Counted from the first letter of the stretch, positions 1 through 7,976 are shown. The stretch is 35,676 nt of DNA from an uncultured Hungatella sp. (GCA_947089145.1 CAMUJH010000041.1:1-35676); one strand, 5' to 3'. Made by a program: numbers and translations. Notes: generated by a model not told the origin, from the letters alone.

Positions 1-17
1 CCCCCCCCCCCCCCCCC
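1..17. repeat. C17 homopolymer at the window edge
   Basis: Seventeen consecutive C residues open the window, 24 bases beyond the stop codon of the DUF1846 gene. Nothing else is seen before the gene end. It may be a real homopolymer or an assembly edge; the sequence cannot decide. Confidence 0.6.
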
Positions 18-41
18 TCTTTGTTACAGCGGGCCGGGGGC

Positions 42-1520
42 TTACCGGTAAATTTTGTTATGTTCGAAAATAGGCTCGCTGGTCAGCTCCACTCCAAGGC
101 GCTGAAACGTCCGGATATCCACATTGGACAGCATGACGGAAGTATGGGCCTGGCAGCCTTTCAGTTTTGAAAGCTGGTCCAGAGCCTTCTGTGCGTTGGC
201 GTCCGTGGCGGCGCACATGGACAGGGCGATCAGCACCTCGTCCGTGTGGAGCCTGGGGTTTTTGTTGCCGAAATACTTTACCTTTAATTTTTGGATAGGC
301 TCAATGGCTGACGGAGCGATAAGGTGAATCTCGTCAGGTATGCTGCCCAGGGTCTTAACTGCGTTTAAAAGCAAGGCGGCGGAGGGCCCCAGAAGATCGC
401 TGGTTTTCCCGGTAACGATCTGTCCGTCAGGAAGTTCCATGGCAGCGGCAGGAGATTCCTGCAGCTCGGCCTTTTCATTGGCAGCCACGGCTACTTTCCT
501 GTCCTTAACGGTGATCCTGGCCTGCTTCATAAGCAGCTCGATTTTATAGACTTCGTCTTTTGAGCCGTTCCCCCGGGCCAGCCGGTTGAGGGCGTGGTAG
601 TAGCGGCGGAGGATCTCCTGAAGGGATGCCTCCCGGCAGGCCTCGTCATCAATGATGCAGTTGCCTACCATATTCACCCCCATGTCCGTAGGGGATTTGT
701 AAGGGCTTTCGCCGTAAATGCCCTCAAAAATAGCATTGAGAACCGGAAAGATCTCTACGTCCCGGTTATAATTCACCGTGGTTTTGCCGTAGGCTTCCAG
801 GTGGAACGGGTCAATCATGTTCACGTCATTTAGATCGGCAGTGGCAGCCTCATATGCCAGATTCACCGGATGCTTCAGGGGCAGGTTCCAGATGGGAAAT
901 GTCTCGAACTTGGCATAGCCTGCCTTAATGCCTCTGCGGTTTTCATGGTACAGCTGGGAAAGGCAGGTGGCCATTTTGCCGCTGCCCGGCCCGGGGGCGG
1001 TAACGATAACCAGAGGCCTTGAAGTCTCTATGTAATCGTTTTTTCCGAAGCCTTCGTCACTGATAATGGTGGAGATATTGTTAGGGTAGCCGTCAATGGG
1101 GTAATGGCGGTACACCCGGATTTGCATGCCCTCCAGCTTTTCCTTAAACCTATCCGCTGCTGACTGGCCCGTATACTGGGTAATGACCACGCTGCCTACA
1201 TAGAGGCCTCTGTCCCGGAAGGACTGAATCAGGCGCAGGACATCCAGATCGTAGGTAATGCCCAAGTCGTAGCGGACTTTATTTTTTTCTATGTCGGAAG
1301 CCTTAATGGCTACCACGATCTCTGCCTGATCCGAAAGCTGCATCAGCATCTGAAGCTTGCTGTCAGGTGCAAAGCCAGGCAGGACTCTGGAAGCATGGTA
1401 ATCGTCAAAAAGTTTTCCGCCGAATTCCAGATACAGCTTATGTCCGAACTGGCAGATGCGTTCTTTTATATGTTCTGACTGGGTAATATGATACTGTTGA
1501 TTGTCAAATCCGATTTTCAT
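42..1520 (-). CDS. DUF1846 domain-containing protein
   Basis: A 492-residue cytoplasmic protein of the DUF1846 family (usual length about 500 residues), whose biochemical role is not established. I place the start at the ATG whose codon ends at 1520, giving MKIGFDNQQYHITQSEHIKE, because it has a GGAAGGA ribosome binding site and matches the family N-terminus; the frame stays open another 117 codons upstream, but that part crosses a dispersed repeat and is not protein-like. A glycine-rich loop PGPGSGKMA at about residues 177-185 resembles a nucleotide-binding loop, followed by a conserved-looking stretch with IWNLPLKHPVN and DLNDVNMIDPFHLEAYG. No signal peptide or membrane segment. It stands alone, divergent from the DUF3793-flavodoxin pair. 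Family call is confident, function unknown. Confidence 0.9.
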   Translation of the reverse strand: MKIGFDNQQYHITQSEHIKERICQFGHKLYLEFGGKLFDDYHASRVLPGFAPDSKLQMLMQLSDQAEIVVAIKASDIEKNKVRYDLGITYDLDVLRLIQSFRDRGLYVGSVVITQYTGQSAADRFKEKLEGMQIRVYRHYPIDGYPNNISTIISDEGFGKNDYIETSRPLVIVTAPGPGSGKMATCLSQLYHENRRGIKAGYAKFETFPIWNLPLKHPVNLAYEAATADLNDVNMIDPFHLEAYGKTTVNYNRDVEIFPVLNAIFEGIYGESPYKSPTDMGVNMVGNCIIDDEACREASLQEILRRYYHALNRLARGNGSKDEVYKIELLMKQARITVKDRKVAVAANEKAELQESPAAAMELPDGQIVTGKTSDLLGPSAALLLNAVKTLGSIPDEIHLIAPSAIEPIQKLKVKYFGNKNPRLHTDEVLIALSMCAATDANAQKALDQLSKLKGCQAHTSVMLSNVDIRTFQRLGVELTSEPIFEHNKIYR

Positions 1521-1573
1521 AATGTAGTTCCTTCCGTATTTTTGTTTAGACACTGCTGCGATTGAATAGGCCC

Positions 1574-1670
1574 AATGCGGGCCAGGCGGGGACGCACTGC
1601 CGCACATGAAAGCCAGGCGGGTATGCCCGGCATCCTTAAAGCCTGCCGCCAAATCGGCGCCGGGGCTTTT
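1574..1670 (+). repeat. Dispersed repeat, copy 1 (divergent)
   Basis: First of four copies of an intergenic element whose core reads ACATGAAAGCCAGGCGGG. This copy differs from the others in the right half (TATGCCCGGCATCC instead of GCGCATTTGGCATCC). AAAGCC at 1609-1614 can pair with GGGCTTT at 1663-1669, matching the long-range pairing of copy 2. The frame from the ATG at 1606 stays open for 22 codons (MKARRVCPASLKPAAKSA...) to a TAG at 1672. It lies upstream of the DUF1846 gene but in the opposite orientation. Confidence 0.7.
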
Positions 1671-1865
1671 ATAGTGACAATAGATGACATCCCTGATTAG
1701 TGTATCACAAATTGGAAAAAAAAGCATTAAAAAATGATAATGTGAAAACAGCGAATCCCTGCGCCGGATCTGCGCACCTGCCGCTGCCACTGCAGGCCGC
1801 CGCAATGCCGCTTTTTCATTTTGCGTGCATGAAGGCTTATAGAGAAATCTTATCATAAGCAAGTA

Positions 1866-1917
1866 TTGCACAAGTGGTTAGCACATGCTAATATAATGGG
1901 GGTTAGCAAAAACTAAC
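1866..1917 (+). promoter_or_regulatory. Promoter overlapped by two TTAG/CTAA palindromes (likely metal-repressor operator)
   Basis: A perfect -10 TATAAT lies at 1892-1897, with a possible -35 TTGCAC at 1866-1871 (20-base spacer, long). A palindrome TTAGC-ACAT-GCTAA (1878-1891) fills the space between them and a second, GTTAG-CAAAAA-CTAAC (1902-1917), covers the expected transcription start. TTAG...CTAA half-sites resemble boxes of DtxR/IdeR-type iron repressors, and DUF3793-flavodoxin genes are often iron-linked in Clostridia, so iron-dependent repression is a reasonable inference. The regulator is not in the window. Confidence 0.55.
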
Positions 1918-1986
1918 TACATAGTTTTCCCGATTTCGGAGACTCTAAGAATATGCTTATCCTTTATAAGGGCATATGAAATCCTC

Positions 1987-2080
1987 ATGCGCCCTGATGG
2001 GACACACCGCCACGTATGAAAGTCCGGCGGGCGCATTTGGCATCCCTGAATGCATGCCGCTTAAAGGGCGGCGGACTTTC
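1987..2080 (+). repeat. Dispersed repeat, copy 2
   Basis: Best-structured copy. ATGCGCCC (1987-1994) is exactly complementary to GGGCGCAT (2029-2036), CCGCC (2007-2011) to GGCGG (2026-2030), GAAAGTCCG (2018-2026) to CGGACTTTC (2072-2080), and GCCGC (2056-2060) to GCGGC (2068-2072). Some pairings exclude one another and one crosses another, so either alternative folds or a pseudoknot is possible. It sits in the untranslated leader of the DUF3793 gene. A frame from the ATG at 2016 encodes 28 residues starting MKVRRAHLASLNACR and ends at 2102. Confidence 0.75.
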
Positions 2081-2121
2081 GGGGCAAGGATATATCAAAT
2101 GAGAAGGGAGGAGCAAGGGAA

Positions 2122-2727
2122 ATGTCAGCGGAAGCCATGTTAGCTTTTTTGGATGCCAGCAGCCCGGAATCCAGGCTCAGGTTCCGGGCTGCCAGCCATT
2201 GCGGCCCGGTGCTGAAAGGAATCAAGATTTCCAATATTATGACAGCGCAGGAAGGTACATGGAGAGGGCTGCAGAAGGCTTTAAAAGGAAGCAGCATCCT
2301 GTGTGTTCTTCTGTCAGTGCACCAAGGGCGGGAAGTTATTTTGCTTTACCGCTATAAAAGGCTTCAAAGCCATCTGGAAAACCAGCAGGTGAAAGCATTC
2401 TTAGCAGACTGCGGGTATGAAGATTTCAGCGTGGCCGCAGTGATTATAAAGCTTCGGAGACGGTATGCCGGGTATGTATTGTCAGGGCAGGAATTTCCCC
2501 ATGAACTGGGTATCATTCTGGAATATCCGGTGGAGGATGTAAAAGGATTTATTGAAAACAGAGGAAAGAATTGCCTGGCAGAGAAATATTGGAAAGTATA
2601 CCATAACAGAGAGAGGGCGCTGACCTTATTTGCCAGGTATGATGAAGCCAGGGAAAAGGCTATGGAGGAAGCCGCTGCCGGTTATCCTCTGTATCAGATC
2701 GCAGTAGAGGAAAGGAAGGAGACATAA
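2122..2727 (+). CDS. DUF3793 family protein
   Basis: A 201-residue soluble protein I assign to the DUF3793 family from its overall pattern: an N-terminal part with CGPVLKGIKISNIM, a central LYRYKRLQSHL, then the signature-like SGQEFPHELGIILEYPVEDVKGF and a C-terminal helix rich in Ala/Glu. Molecular function is unknown. The ATG at 2122 follows GGGAGGAG at good spacing. It ends 3 bases before the flavodoxin start, so the two are co-transcribed. DUF3793 genes are commonly found next to flavodoxin and Feo iron-transport genes in Clostridia, which agrees with the TTAG/CTAA operator upstream. Role in iron limitation is inference. Confidence 0.8.
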   Translation: MSAEAMLAFLDASSPESRLRFRAASHCGPVLKGIKISNIMTAQEGTWRGLQKALKGSSILCVLLSVHQGREVILLYRYKRLQSHLENQQVKAFLADCGYEDFSVAAVIIKLRRRYAGYVLSGQEFPHELGIILEYPVEDVKGFIENRGKNCLAEKYWKVYHNRERALTLFARYDEAREKAMEEAAAGYPLYQIAVEERKET

Positions 2728-2730
2728 AAT

Positions 2731-3159
2731 ATGAACGATATTTATGTAATTTATTGGAGCGGGACAGGCAACACGGAGTCTATGGCAAGGGCAGTGGCGG
2801 AGGGCATTGACAGCGCAGGAGCCCACGGGGTTCTGACAGAGGTAGGAAGCGCAGCGCCGGAAATGCTGAAAGACGCCTCGTCTTTTGCCCTGGGATGCCC
2901 GGCTATGGGATCTGAGGAATTGGAAGAAGGGGAGATGGAACCGTTTGTGTCAGCCCTGGAAGACTTTGTGTCGGGAAAAAAAGTTGGGCTTTTCGGCTCC
3001 TATGACTGGGGGGACGGAGAGTGGATGCGCCTGTGGGCAGAGCGGATGGAAAGTGCAGGGGCAAAGATAGCAGGCGGGGAAGGGGTGATTGCCAACAATG
3101 CGCCGGATGACGATGCGCTTACGGCCTGCAGGAAGCTGGGAGAGGAACTTGCAAAATAG
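2731..3159 (+). CDS. Short-chain flavodoxin
   Basis: A 142-residue FMN-binding electron carrier, the usual length of short-chain flavodoxins. The FMN phosphate loop is plain at residues 9-17 (WSGTGNTES), and the typical later segment GLFGSYDWGDGEWM lies at about 84-97, near the isoalloxazine-binding loop. The protein would replace ferredoxin when iron is scarce, as known for clostridial flavodoxins. It follows DUF3793 by 3 bases in one operon and ends before a rho-independent terminator at 3194-3230. The start ATG at 2731 has GGAAGGAG a few bases upstream, inside the end of the preceding gene. No oddities. Confidence 0.93.
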   Translation: MNDIYVIYWSGTGNTESMARAVAEGIDSAGAHGVLTEVGSAAPEMLKDASSFALGCPAMGSEELEEGEMEPFVSALEDFVSGKKVGLFGSYDWGDGEWMRLWAERMESAGAKIAGGEGVIANNAPDDDALTACRKLGEELAK

Positions 3160-3193
3160 AAAGCGGACAAAAAATCATCAATGATATAATCAA

Positions 3194-3230
3194 AAAAGCC
3201 GAAGTGCCGGACTGCAGCGCTTCGGCTTTT
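3194..3230 (+). terminator. Bidirectional rho-independent terminator
   Basis: AAAAGCCGAAG (3194-3204) pairs with CTTCGGCTTTT (3220-3230), an 11-bp stem with A-tract before and T-tract after, so it can serve both the flavodoxin operon (+) and the LacI-type gene (-). Confidence 0.9.
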
Positions 3231-3270
3231 AACCGTTTTAAGGCAAAATGCGCCGATACCCCAGGCGGAC

Positions 3271-4296
3271 TTATAAAGCCCTGCAGCTGCGGCGCTCAAT
3301 GAGATGATGGGGTACAATGATCTTTGTGGCAAGGAGATTGGGATTTTCCATATGGTTGATAATCTGGGAGGCAGCCTCGATTCCCAGCTGGCAGGAATTC
3401 ACATCAATGGAAGTCAGCTGAGGGGAGGTAAGCCTGGCCAGCAGAGAGTTATTAAAAGAGATAATGGACAAGTCCCTGGGTATGGACAGGCCGATCTCCA
3501 GACAGACCCTTTCCAGAGCCACAGCAAGAATGTCATCACTGACCACAATGGCCGTAGGACGGTCGGAGTTTCCCAGGAGGCTGTGAAGCGCGCTGGAATC
3601 GTCTTTGGGCACAGACGGGACCTCCAGGCAGTTTTCTGGTTTCTGGGGAAGGTGATGCAGGGCCAGAGCCAGCTGATAGCCTGACTTTCTGTCTGCGGAA
3701 AACATCAGGCTGCTGTCGCTGCCAAGGTAGGCAATATTTTGATGGCCCAGGCCTATAAGGTACTCGGTCGCCTCCTGCCCGGCCAGAAGGTTGTCATTGT
3801 CAATGTAGATGGTCTGGTTGGCATACTGGTATGCCTTTCCGATAAGCACGTAAAGAAGCCCTTCATTGTAAAGATAGTCAATAACCGGATCATGCTGCTT
3901 TGAGTACAGAATAATAAAGTTTTCTACCTGTCCTGTGCGGCTTAAGGAACGGATGACCTGAAGAAGCTCGTCCTCGTTCTGGCCCGTGATGACGGTATTG
4001 ATATAATGGCGGTGGCTGCAGAACTGGCTGATGCCGCGGATCGCTTCCAGATAGAAAGAATTTTCGTAGGTTTCCTTCTGAGAAGGGGGGAGGATCACGC
4101 CGATGGTCCGTGTTCCCTGTAAAGAAGCGGCAGCCGGCTGGGAGGAAACCCCCGGGTCGTATCCCAGGGAAGCCATGGCCCGGCGGACTTTTTCCTTGGT
4201 TTCTTCGCTGATGGAAGGGTTATCCCTGCAGGTTCTGGAAACGGTAGACGGGGATACGCCTGCAAGGGCAGCCACGTCTTTTAAGGTAACAGCCAT
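3271..4296 (-). CDS. LacI-family transcriptional regulator
   Basis: A 341-residue repressor of the LacI/GalR family, the normal length. The DNA-binding helix-turn-helix is at residues 4-24 (TLKDVAALAGVSPSTVSRT), followed by the hinge region and a periplasmic-binding-protein-like effector domain (RTIGVILPPS, HQNIAYLGSD, DRPTAIVVSDDILAVA, DLSIISFNNS). The start at 4296 is supported by AGGAGGAG upstream and family alignment; the open frame reaches 23 codons further. It is transcribed away from the maltose-type PTS operon, so it is the obvious candidate regulator of that operon, probably sensing a maltodextrin or phosphorylated sugar. An 18-bp inverted repeat lies just upstream of its start. Confidence 0.93.
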   Translation of the reverse strand: MAVTLKDVAALAGVSPSTVSRTCRDNPSISEETKEKVRRAMASLGYDPGVSSQPAAASLQGTRTIGVILPPSQKETYENSFYLEAIRGISQFCSHRHYINTVITGQNEDELLQVIRSLSRTGQVENFIILYSKQHDPVIDYLYNEGLLYVLIGKAYQYANQTIYIDNDNLLAGQEATEYLIGLGHQNIAYLGSDSSLMFSADRKSGYQLALALHHLPQKPENCLEVPSVPKDDSSALHSLLGNSDRPTAIVVSDDILAVALERVCLEIGLSIPRDLSIISFNNSLLARLTSPQLTSIDVNSCQLGIEAASQIINHMENPNLLATKIIVPHHLIERRSCRAL

Positions 4297-4322
4297 AAAA
4301 AGCACTCCTCCTGATCCTGAAT

Positions 4323-4340
4323 AAATAGTTAGTACTATTT
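4323..4340. promoter_or_regulatory. 18-bp inverted repeat upstream of the LacI gene
   Basis: AAATAGT-TAGT-ACTATTT is a perfect 7-bp-arm dyad placed 27 bases before the LacI start codon. It could be an operator for self-regulation or overlap the promoter. It does not have the usual CG-centred LacI-family operator core. Confidence 0.4.
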
Positions 4341-4373
4341 TAGGAGATAATAAGGGAAATGTCAATGCTGTTG

Positions 4374-4688
4374 TGCAATTAAAGAGAGAAAAATGAATGC
4401 AATATTAACGAAATATATAGAAATATAATGCAATAACAATGCAACGCTATATCTGAAATTTATTTTGCAATATTCGCAGCTTTTCAAAAATAAGGAGAAC
4501 AGGTAAATAATAATATATTTTATATGTAAATTTTGCACAAAATCAGTACAGACAAATTGTATAATAGGGAGAAAGGCGAAAAAGTGCAGGAAAAACCTTG
4601 CAAAGTCTATGCAAAAGATATATATTATGCGCATGGATATTGCATTAAGAACGTGCAAATAATTTATAAAAATTGCATCAACAGTGCA
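4374..4688. promoter_or_regulatory. Array of 13 TGCA motifs in the LacI-PTS divergent region
   Basis: The divergent intergenic region (4297-4744) is strikingly A+T-rich and holds 13 TGCA tetramers in 315 bases, starting at 4374, 4398, 4429, 4440, 4466, 4534, 4585, 4599, 4610, 4641, 4654, 4674 and 4685. Most read TGCAA with A or T after. Three intervals are exactly 11 bases, about one helical turn. Chance would give about one in sequence of this composition. Candidate PTS promoter elements lie inside: TTGCAT (4640) with TTATAA (4664), and a perfect TATAAT at 4560-4565. This looks like a multi-site operator. Confidence 0.5.
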
Positions 4689-4744
4689 AACCGTAATTAC
4701 AATCCCCAGAGTACAAAATGAATGAAAACAGGAGGTAAGTAAAG

Positions 4745-6979
4745 ATGAGCAGCAAGAGTGACATCCAAAGGGAAATGAACATTCTGTCGCCGGCTACCGG
4801 CACCGCAGTTCCCCTTGAACAGGTTCCGGACCCGGTGTTTTCTCAGAAGATTATCGGTGACGGAATTGCCGTGATCCCTTCCGAAGGGACCATTGTAAGC
4901 CCGGTTGACGGAGAGGTGGCCTCCGTGGCGGAGACGCTTCATGCCTATGGGTTTCGGACAGAGGACGGTCTGGAGCTTTTGATCCATGTGGGACTGGAGA
5001 CTGTAGGGCTGAAAGGCGAATGCTTCGAAGTGTTTGTAAAGCCTGGAGACAAGGTGAAGGCAGGCGATCCGGTTGCAAAAGTGGATCTGAAGTTTTTGGA
5101 AGAGAGGCATATCAATCCCATAACTCCGGTTCTTGTCTGCGGCGGGATGGAGGGAAAGAGCCTGGACTCCCATGAAGGACAGACAAAGGCCGGTGCGACG
5201 CCGGTGCTCACCGTGAAAGGGGCCGCTGGGGAAGCGAGAGGGGAGGAGACACAGACCCCCGGCTTAACGGCGGAAAACGGGGCGTCAGGCGGCGGAGGCA
5301 AAAAGGAATCCTCCGAAGCAGGCCAGGAAAAGAAAACGGGAAAAGGCAAGATTAATTTTGACTTCCTTCAGAAACTGGGCAAAGTGCTGATGGTGGTCAT
5401 TGCCGTTATGCCGGCAGCCGGACTGATGATCAGCCTTGGCAAGCTGGTGCAGATGGCAGGAGCGGATCTTTCCATGGTCTTTACGGTGGGAAGCACCATG
5501 GAGAATATCGGATGGGCCGTGATCAACAATCTGCATATCCTGTTTGCTGCCGCCATCGGCGGTTCCTGGGCAAAAGAGCGGGCCGGCGGCGCATTTGCGG
5601 CTATCATCGCATTTATCCTGATTAACTGTATTACAGGCGCTATTTTCGGCGTTACCGCGGCAATGCTTAATGATCCAGAGGCGGTGACTTACACGCTGTT
5701 TGGGCAGGAAATACTGGTAAACGGGTATTTTACCTCGGTGCTGGGCGCCCCGGCGCTGAATATGGGCGTCTTTGTAGGAATTATTTCCGGATTTACAGGT
5801 GGAATTATTTACAATAAGTATTATAATTATAGAAAGCTTCCGGATGCCCTGGCATTTTTCAACGGCAAGCGGTTTGTGCCCATGGTGGTTATCGTGTGGT
5901 CAGTGATTATCTCCGCCGTACTGGCAGTGGTATGGCCGGTGGTACAGACGGGGATCAATAATTTCGGCGTGTGGATTGCCAATTCGTCTTCCACATCTCC
6001 TGTGCTGGCCCCGTTTATTTACGGAACCCTGGAAAGGCTGCTGCTTCCTTTCGGCCTTCACCACATGCTGACCATTCCCATGAACTATACGTCTTTTGGA
6101 GGAACCTACACCATTCAGACAGGCATCAATGCAGGCTCTCAGGTGTTCGGCCAGGACCCTTTGTGGCTGGCATGGGTTACGGATCTGATTAACTTTAAGG
6201 ATGCGGGGGATATGGCTTCCTATACGAACCTGATGGAGACAGTCATCCCCGCAAGATTCAAGGTGGGCCAGATGATCGGCGCCACGGGGCTTCTTCTGGG
6301 AATTGCCCTTGCCATGTACCGCAGGGTGGATAAGGAGAAGCAGGCCAATTACCGCTCCATGTTTGTATCCACGGTGCTGGCAGTGTTTTTAACCGGCGTC
6401 ACGGAGCCTTTGGAATTTATGTTTATGTTCTGCGCCCTCCCGCTGTATGTGGCTTATGCCGTGCTGCAGGGCTGTGCATTTGCCATGGCTGGAATTGTGA
6501 ATCTGCGGCTGCACTCTTTCGGCAATCTGGAGTTTGTCACCAGGATACCGATGTCTTTGAAAGCGGGGCTGGCAGGAGACTTGATAAACTTTATTATCTG
6601 CGTTGCAGCCTTTTTTGCCATCGGATATGTGGTTGCATATGTGATGATTGATAAATTCAAATTTGCCACTCCGGGCCGGCTGGGCAATTATACGGATGAA
6701 GGCTCTGACGAGGAGGGAAGCCAGGGCGGCCAAAAAGGCGGTCAAAACAGCCAGGCGGAACGGATCATCGGGCTTCTGGGCGGCAGAGAGAACATCACCC
6801 TGGTAGATGCCTGCATGACAAGGCTGCGCGTGACCGTAAAAGATCCGGGGAAAGTGGCTGAGATTGCGGCGTGGAAGGCGGAAGGCGCGCTGGGGCTTCT
6901 GAAGAAAGACAACGGAATCCAGGCAGTGTACGGGCCAAAGGCGGATGTGCTGAAATCGGATATTAACGATATTTTATAA
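4745..6979 (+). CDS. PTS glucose/maltose-type EIIA-EIIC-EIIB fusion
   Basis: A 744-residue phosphotransferase-system permease that imports and phosphorylates a sugar, carrying all domains in the order IIA-IIC-IIB. IIA (residues about 10-150) is the Crr type: LHAYGF (His66) and LLIHVGLETV (His81, the likely phospho-His). A Gly/Glu/Lys-rich linker (about 155-205) follows, then the membrane IIC domain (about 210-640) with many hydrophobic helices, NGKRFVPMV and FGLHHMLTIPMNYTSFGG, as in glucose/maltose/alpha-glucoside IIC proteins. IIB (about 669-744) has the phospho-Cys in VDACMTRLRVTV (Cys690). AGGAGG precedes the start by 9 bases. Neighbouring MalQ suggests maltose or another alpha-glucoside as substrate; N-acetylglucosamine or glucose cannot be excluded. 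Confidence 0.92.
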   Translation: MSSKSDIQREMNILSPATGTAVPLEQVPDPVFSQKIIGDGIAVIPSEGTIVSPVDGEVASVAETLHAYGFRTEDGLELLIHVGLETVGLKGECFEVFVKPGDKVKAGDPVAKVDLKFLEERHINPITPVLVCGGMEGKSLDSHEGQTKAGATPVLTVKGAAGEARGEETQTPGLTAENGASGGGGKKESSEAGQEKKTGKGKINFDFLQKLGKVLMVVIAVMPAAGLMISLGKLVQMAGADLSMVFTVGSTMENIGWAVINNLHILFAAAIGGSWAKERAGGAFAAIIAFILINCITGAIFGVTAAMLNDPEAVTYTLFGQEILVNGYFTSVLGAPALNMGVFVGIISGFTGGIIYNKYYNYRKLPDALAFFNGKRFVPMVVIVWSVIISAVLAVVWPVVQTGINNFGVWIANSSSTSPVLAPFIYGTLERLLLPFGLHHMLTIPMNYTSFGGTYTIQTGINAGSQVFGQDPLWLAWVTDLINFKDAGDMASYTNLMETVIPARFKVGQMIGATGLLLGIALAMYRRVDKEKQANYRSMFVSTVLAVFLTGVTEPLEFMFMFCALPLYVAYAVLQGCAFAMAGIVNLRLHSFGNLEFVTRIPMSLKAGLAGDLINFIICVAAFFAIGYVVAYVMIDKFKFATPGRLGNYTDEGSDEEGSQGGQKGGQNSQAERIIGLLGGRENITLVDACMTRLRVTVKDPGKVAEIAAWKAEGALGLLKKDNGIQAVYGPKADVLKSDINDIL

Positions 6980-7097
6980 GCGGCTTCGGCAGAGGAGGCC
7001 AGGGAAGGCAGTGCGCCAAACCGGGCCTCTTCCATGGCGGCCTCCCGGAAATGAAAAGGGCTATGGAAAAATAAAATACCCGAAAGGAACATGAGAA

Positions 7098-7976
7098 ATG
7101 AAACTGATAACCTTAAACACCCACAGCCTGGCAGAACCGGACTATGAGAGGAAATTGGCGGCGTTTGCAAGGCTGGTTGACAAAGAACAGCCGGATATTA
7201 TCGCGCTTCAGGAAGTAAATCAGACCATGTCCGGCGGAGCTGTCCAGGTTCCGGATGAGCTGGGCTATGTGCCCTGCAGGGACAATGAGACTCCCGTCCG
7301 GCAGGACAATCACGCCCTGGCGCTGTCCAGGCTTTTAAAGGAAGCTGGATGCAGGTATTGGTGGACATGGGCCCCGGCGAAAGTCGGGTATGAGATCTAT
7401 GAGGAGGGCCTGGCCGTGTTTTCCCGCAGCGCCATGGAAGATACCCATCAGTTTTTTATCAGCAAGAGCCACGATTTCCATAACTGGAAGACACGCAAGA
7501 TGGTGGGAGTTAGGGCAGGGGGAATGTGGTTTTACTCGGTTCATATGGGATGGTGGGAAGATGAGGAGGAGCCTTTTAGCAGTCATTGGGACAGGGCCGG
7601 GGAGGTGATGAAGGCCCAAGGCTCCATGGATGTTCCCATATGGGTCATGGGGGATTTCAACAGTCCGGCCGGAATCCCGGAAGGCGGCTGGGATTATGTG
7701 AAAGCTTCCGGCTGGAAGGATACTTATGAGCTGGCAAAAGAAAAGGACGACGGAATTACGGTTGGAAAGGTGATTGACGGGTGGAGGGAGCGTCTGGAAA
7801 ACCAGGACGGAGAAGGACAGGCGGGCCGGAAACCGGGAATGCGCATTGATTATATCTGGTGCAGTCAAAAAGTTCAGGTTGACAAATCGGAAGTTATATG
7901 TAATGGTATTAATTACGAGGTGGTTTCAGACCATTATGGGGTTATGATCACAGGAAGGGGAGACAAACTTTTATGA
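7098..7976 (+). CDS. Endonuclease/exonuclease/phosphatase family hydrolase
   Basis: A 292-residue soluble metal-dependent hydrolase of the EEP (DNase I/exonuclease III/inositol-phosphatase) fold. Motifs in order: LNTHS at 6-10, the metal-binding Glu39 in IALQEV, YSVHMGWW near 146-153, GDFNSP at 185-190, RIDYIW at 249-254 and SDHYG at 277-281, so the active site is complete. The fold covers nucleases and phosphodiesterases; the substrate cannot be read from sequence. It has no signal peptide. Its stop overlaps the MalQ start by 4 bases (ATGA), so it is translated together with an alpha-glucan enzyme; a role on a sugar phosphate or related ester is possible but unproven. Hairpin-forming GGAGGCC/GGCCTCC segments lie between it and the PTS gene. 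Confidence 0.85.
   Translation: MKLITLNTHSLAEPDYERKLAAFARLVDKEQPDIIALQEVNQTMSGGAVQVPDELGYVPCRDNETPVRQDNHALALSRLLKEAGCRYWWTWAPAKVGYEIYEEGLAVFSRSAMEDTHQFFISKSHDFHNWKTRKMVGVRAGGMWFYSVHMGWWEDEEEPFSSHWDRAGEVMKAQGSMDVPIWVMGDFNSPAGIPEGGWDYVKASGWKDTYELAKEKDDGITVGKVIDGWRERLENQDGEGQAGRKPGMRIDYIWCSQKVQVDKSEVICNGINYEVVSDHYGVMITGRGDKLL

Noticed and set aside
1521-1871. In-frame 117-codon extension of the DUF1846 gene
   Set aside because: It crosses repeat copy 1, has no family similarity, and the internal ATG has the good ribosome binding site.
1991-2020. CTGATGG...GAAA in repeat copy 2 as a hammerhead ribozyme core
   Set aside because: The CTGATG part is absent from the other copies and the needed three-stem junction cannot be drawn.
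4440-4453. Possible CcpA cre site in TGCAACGCTATATC
   Set aside because: The central CG is at the wrong position relative to the TG...CA ends of the cre consensus.
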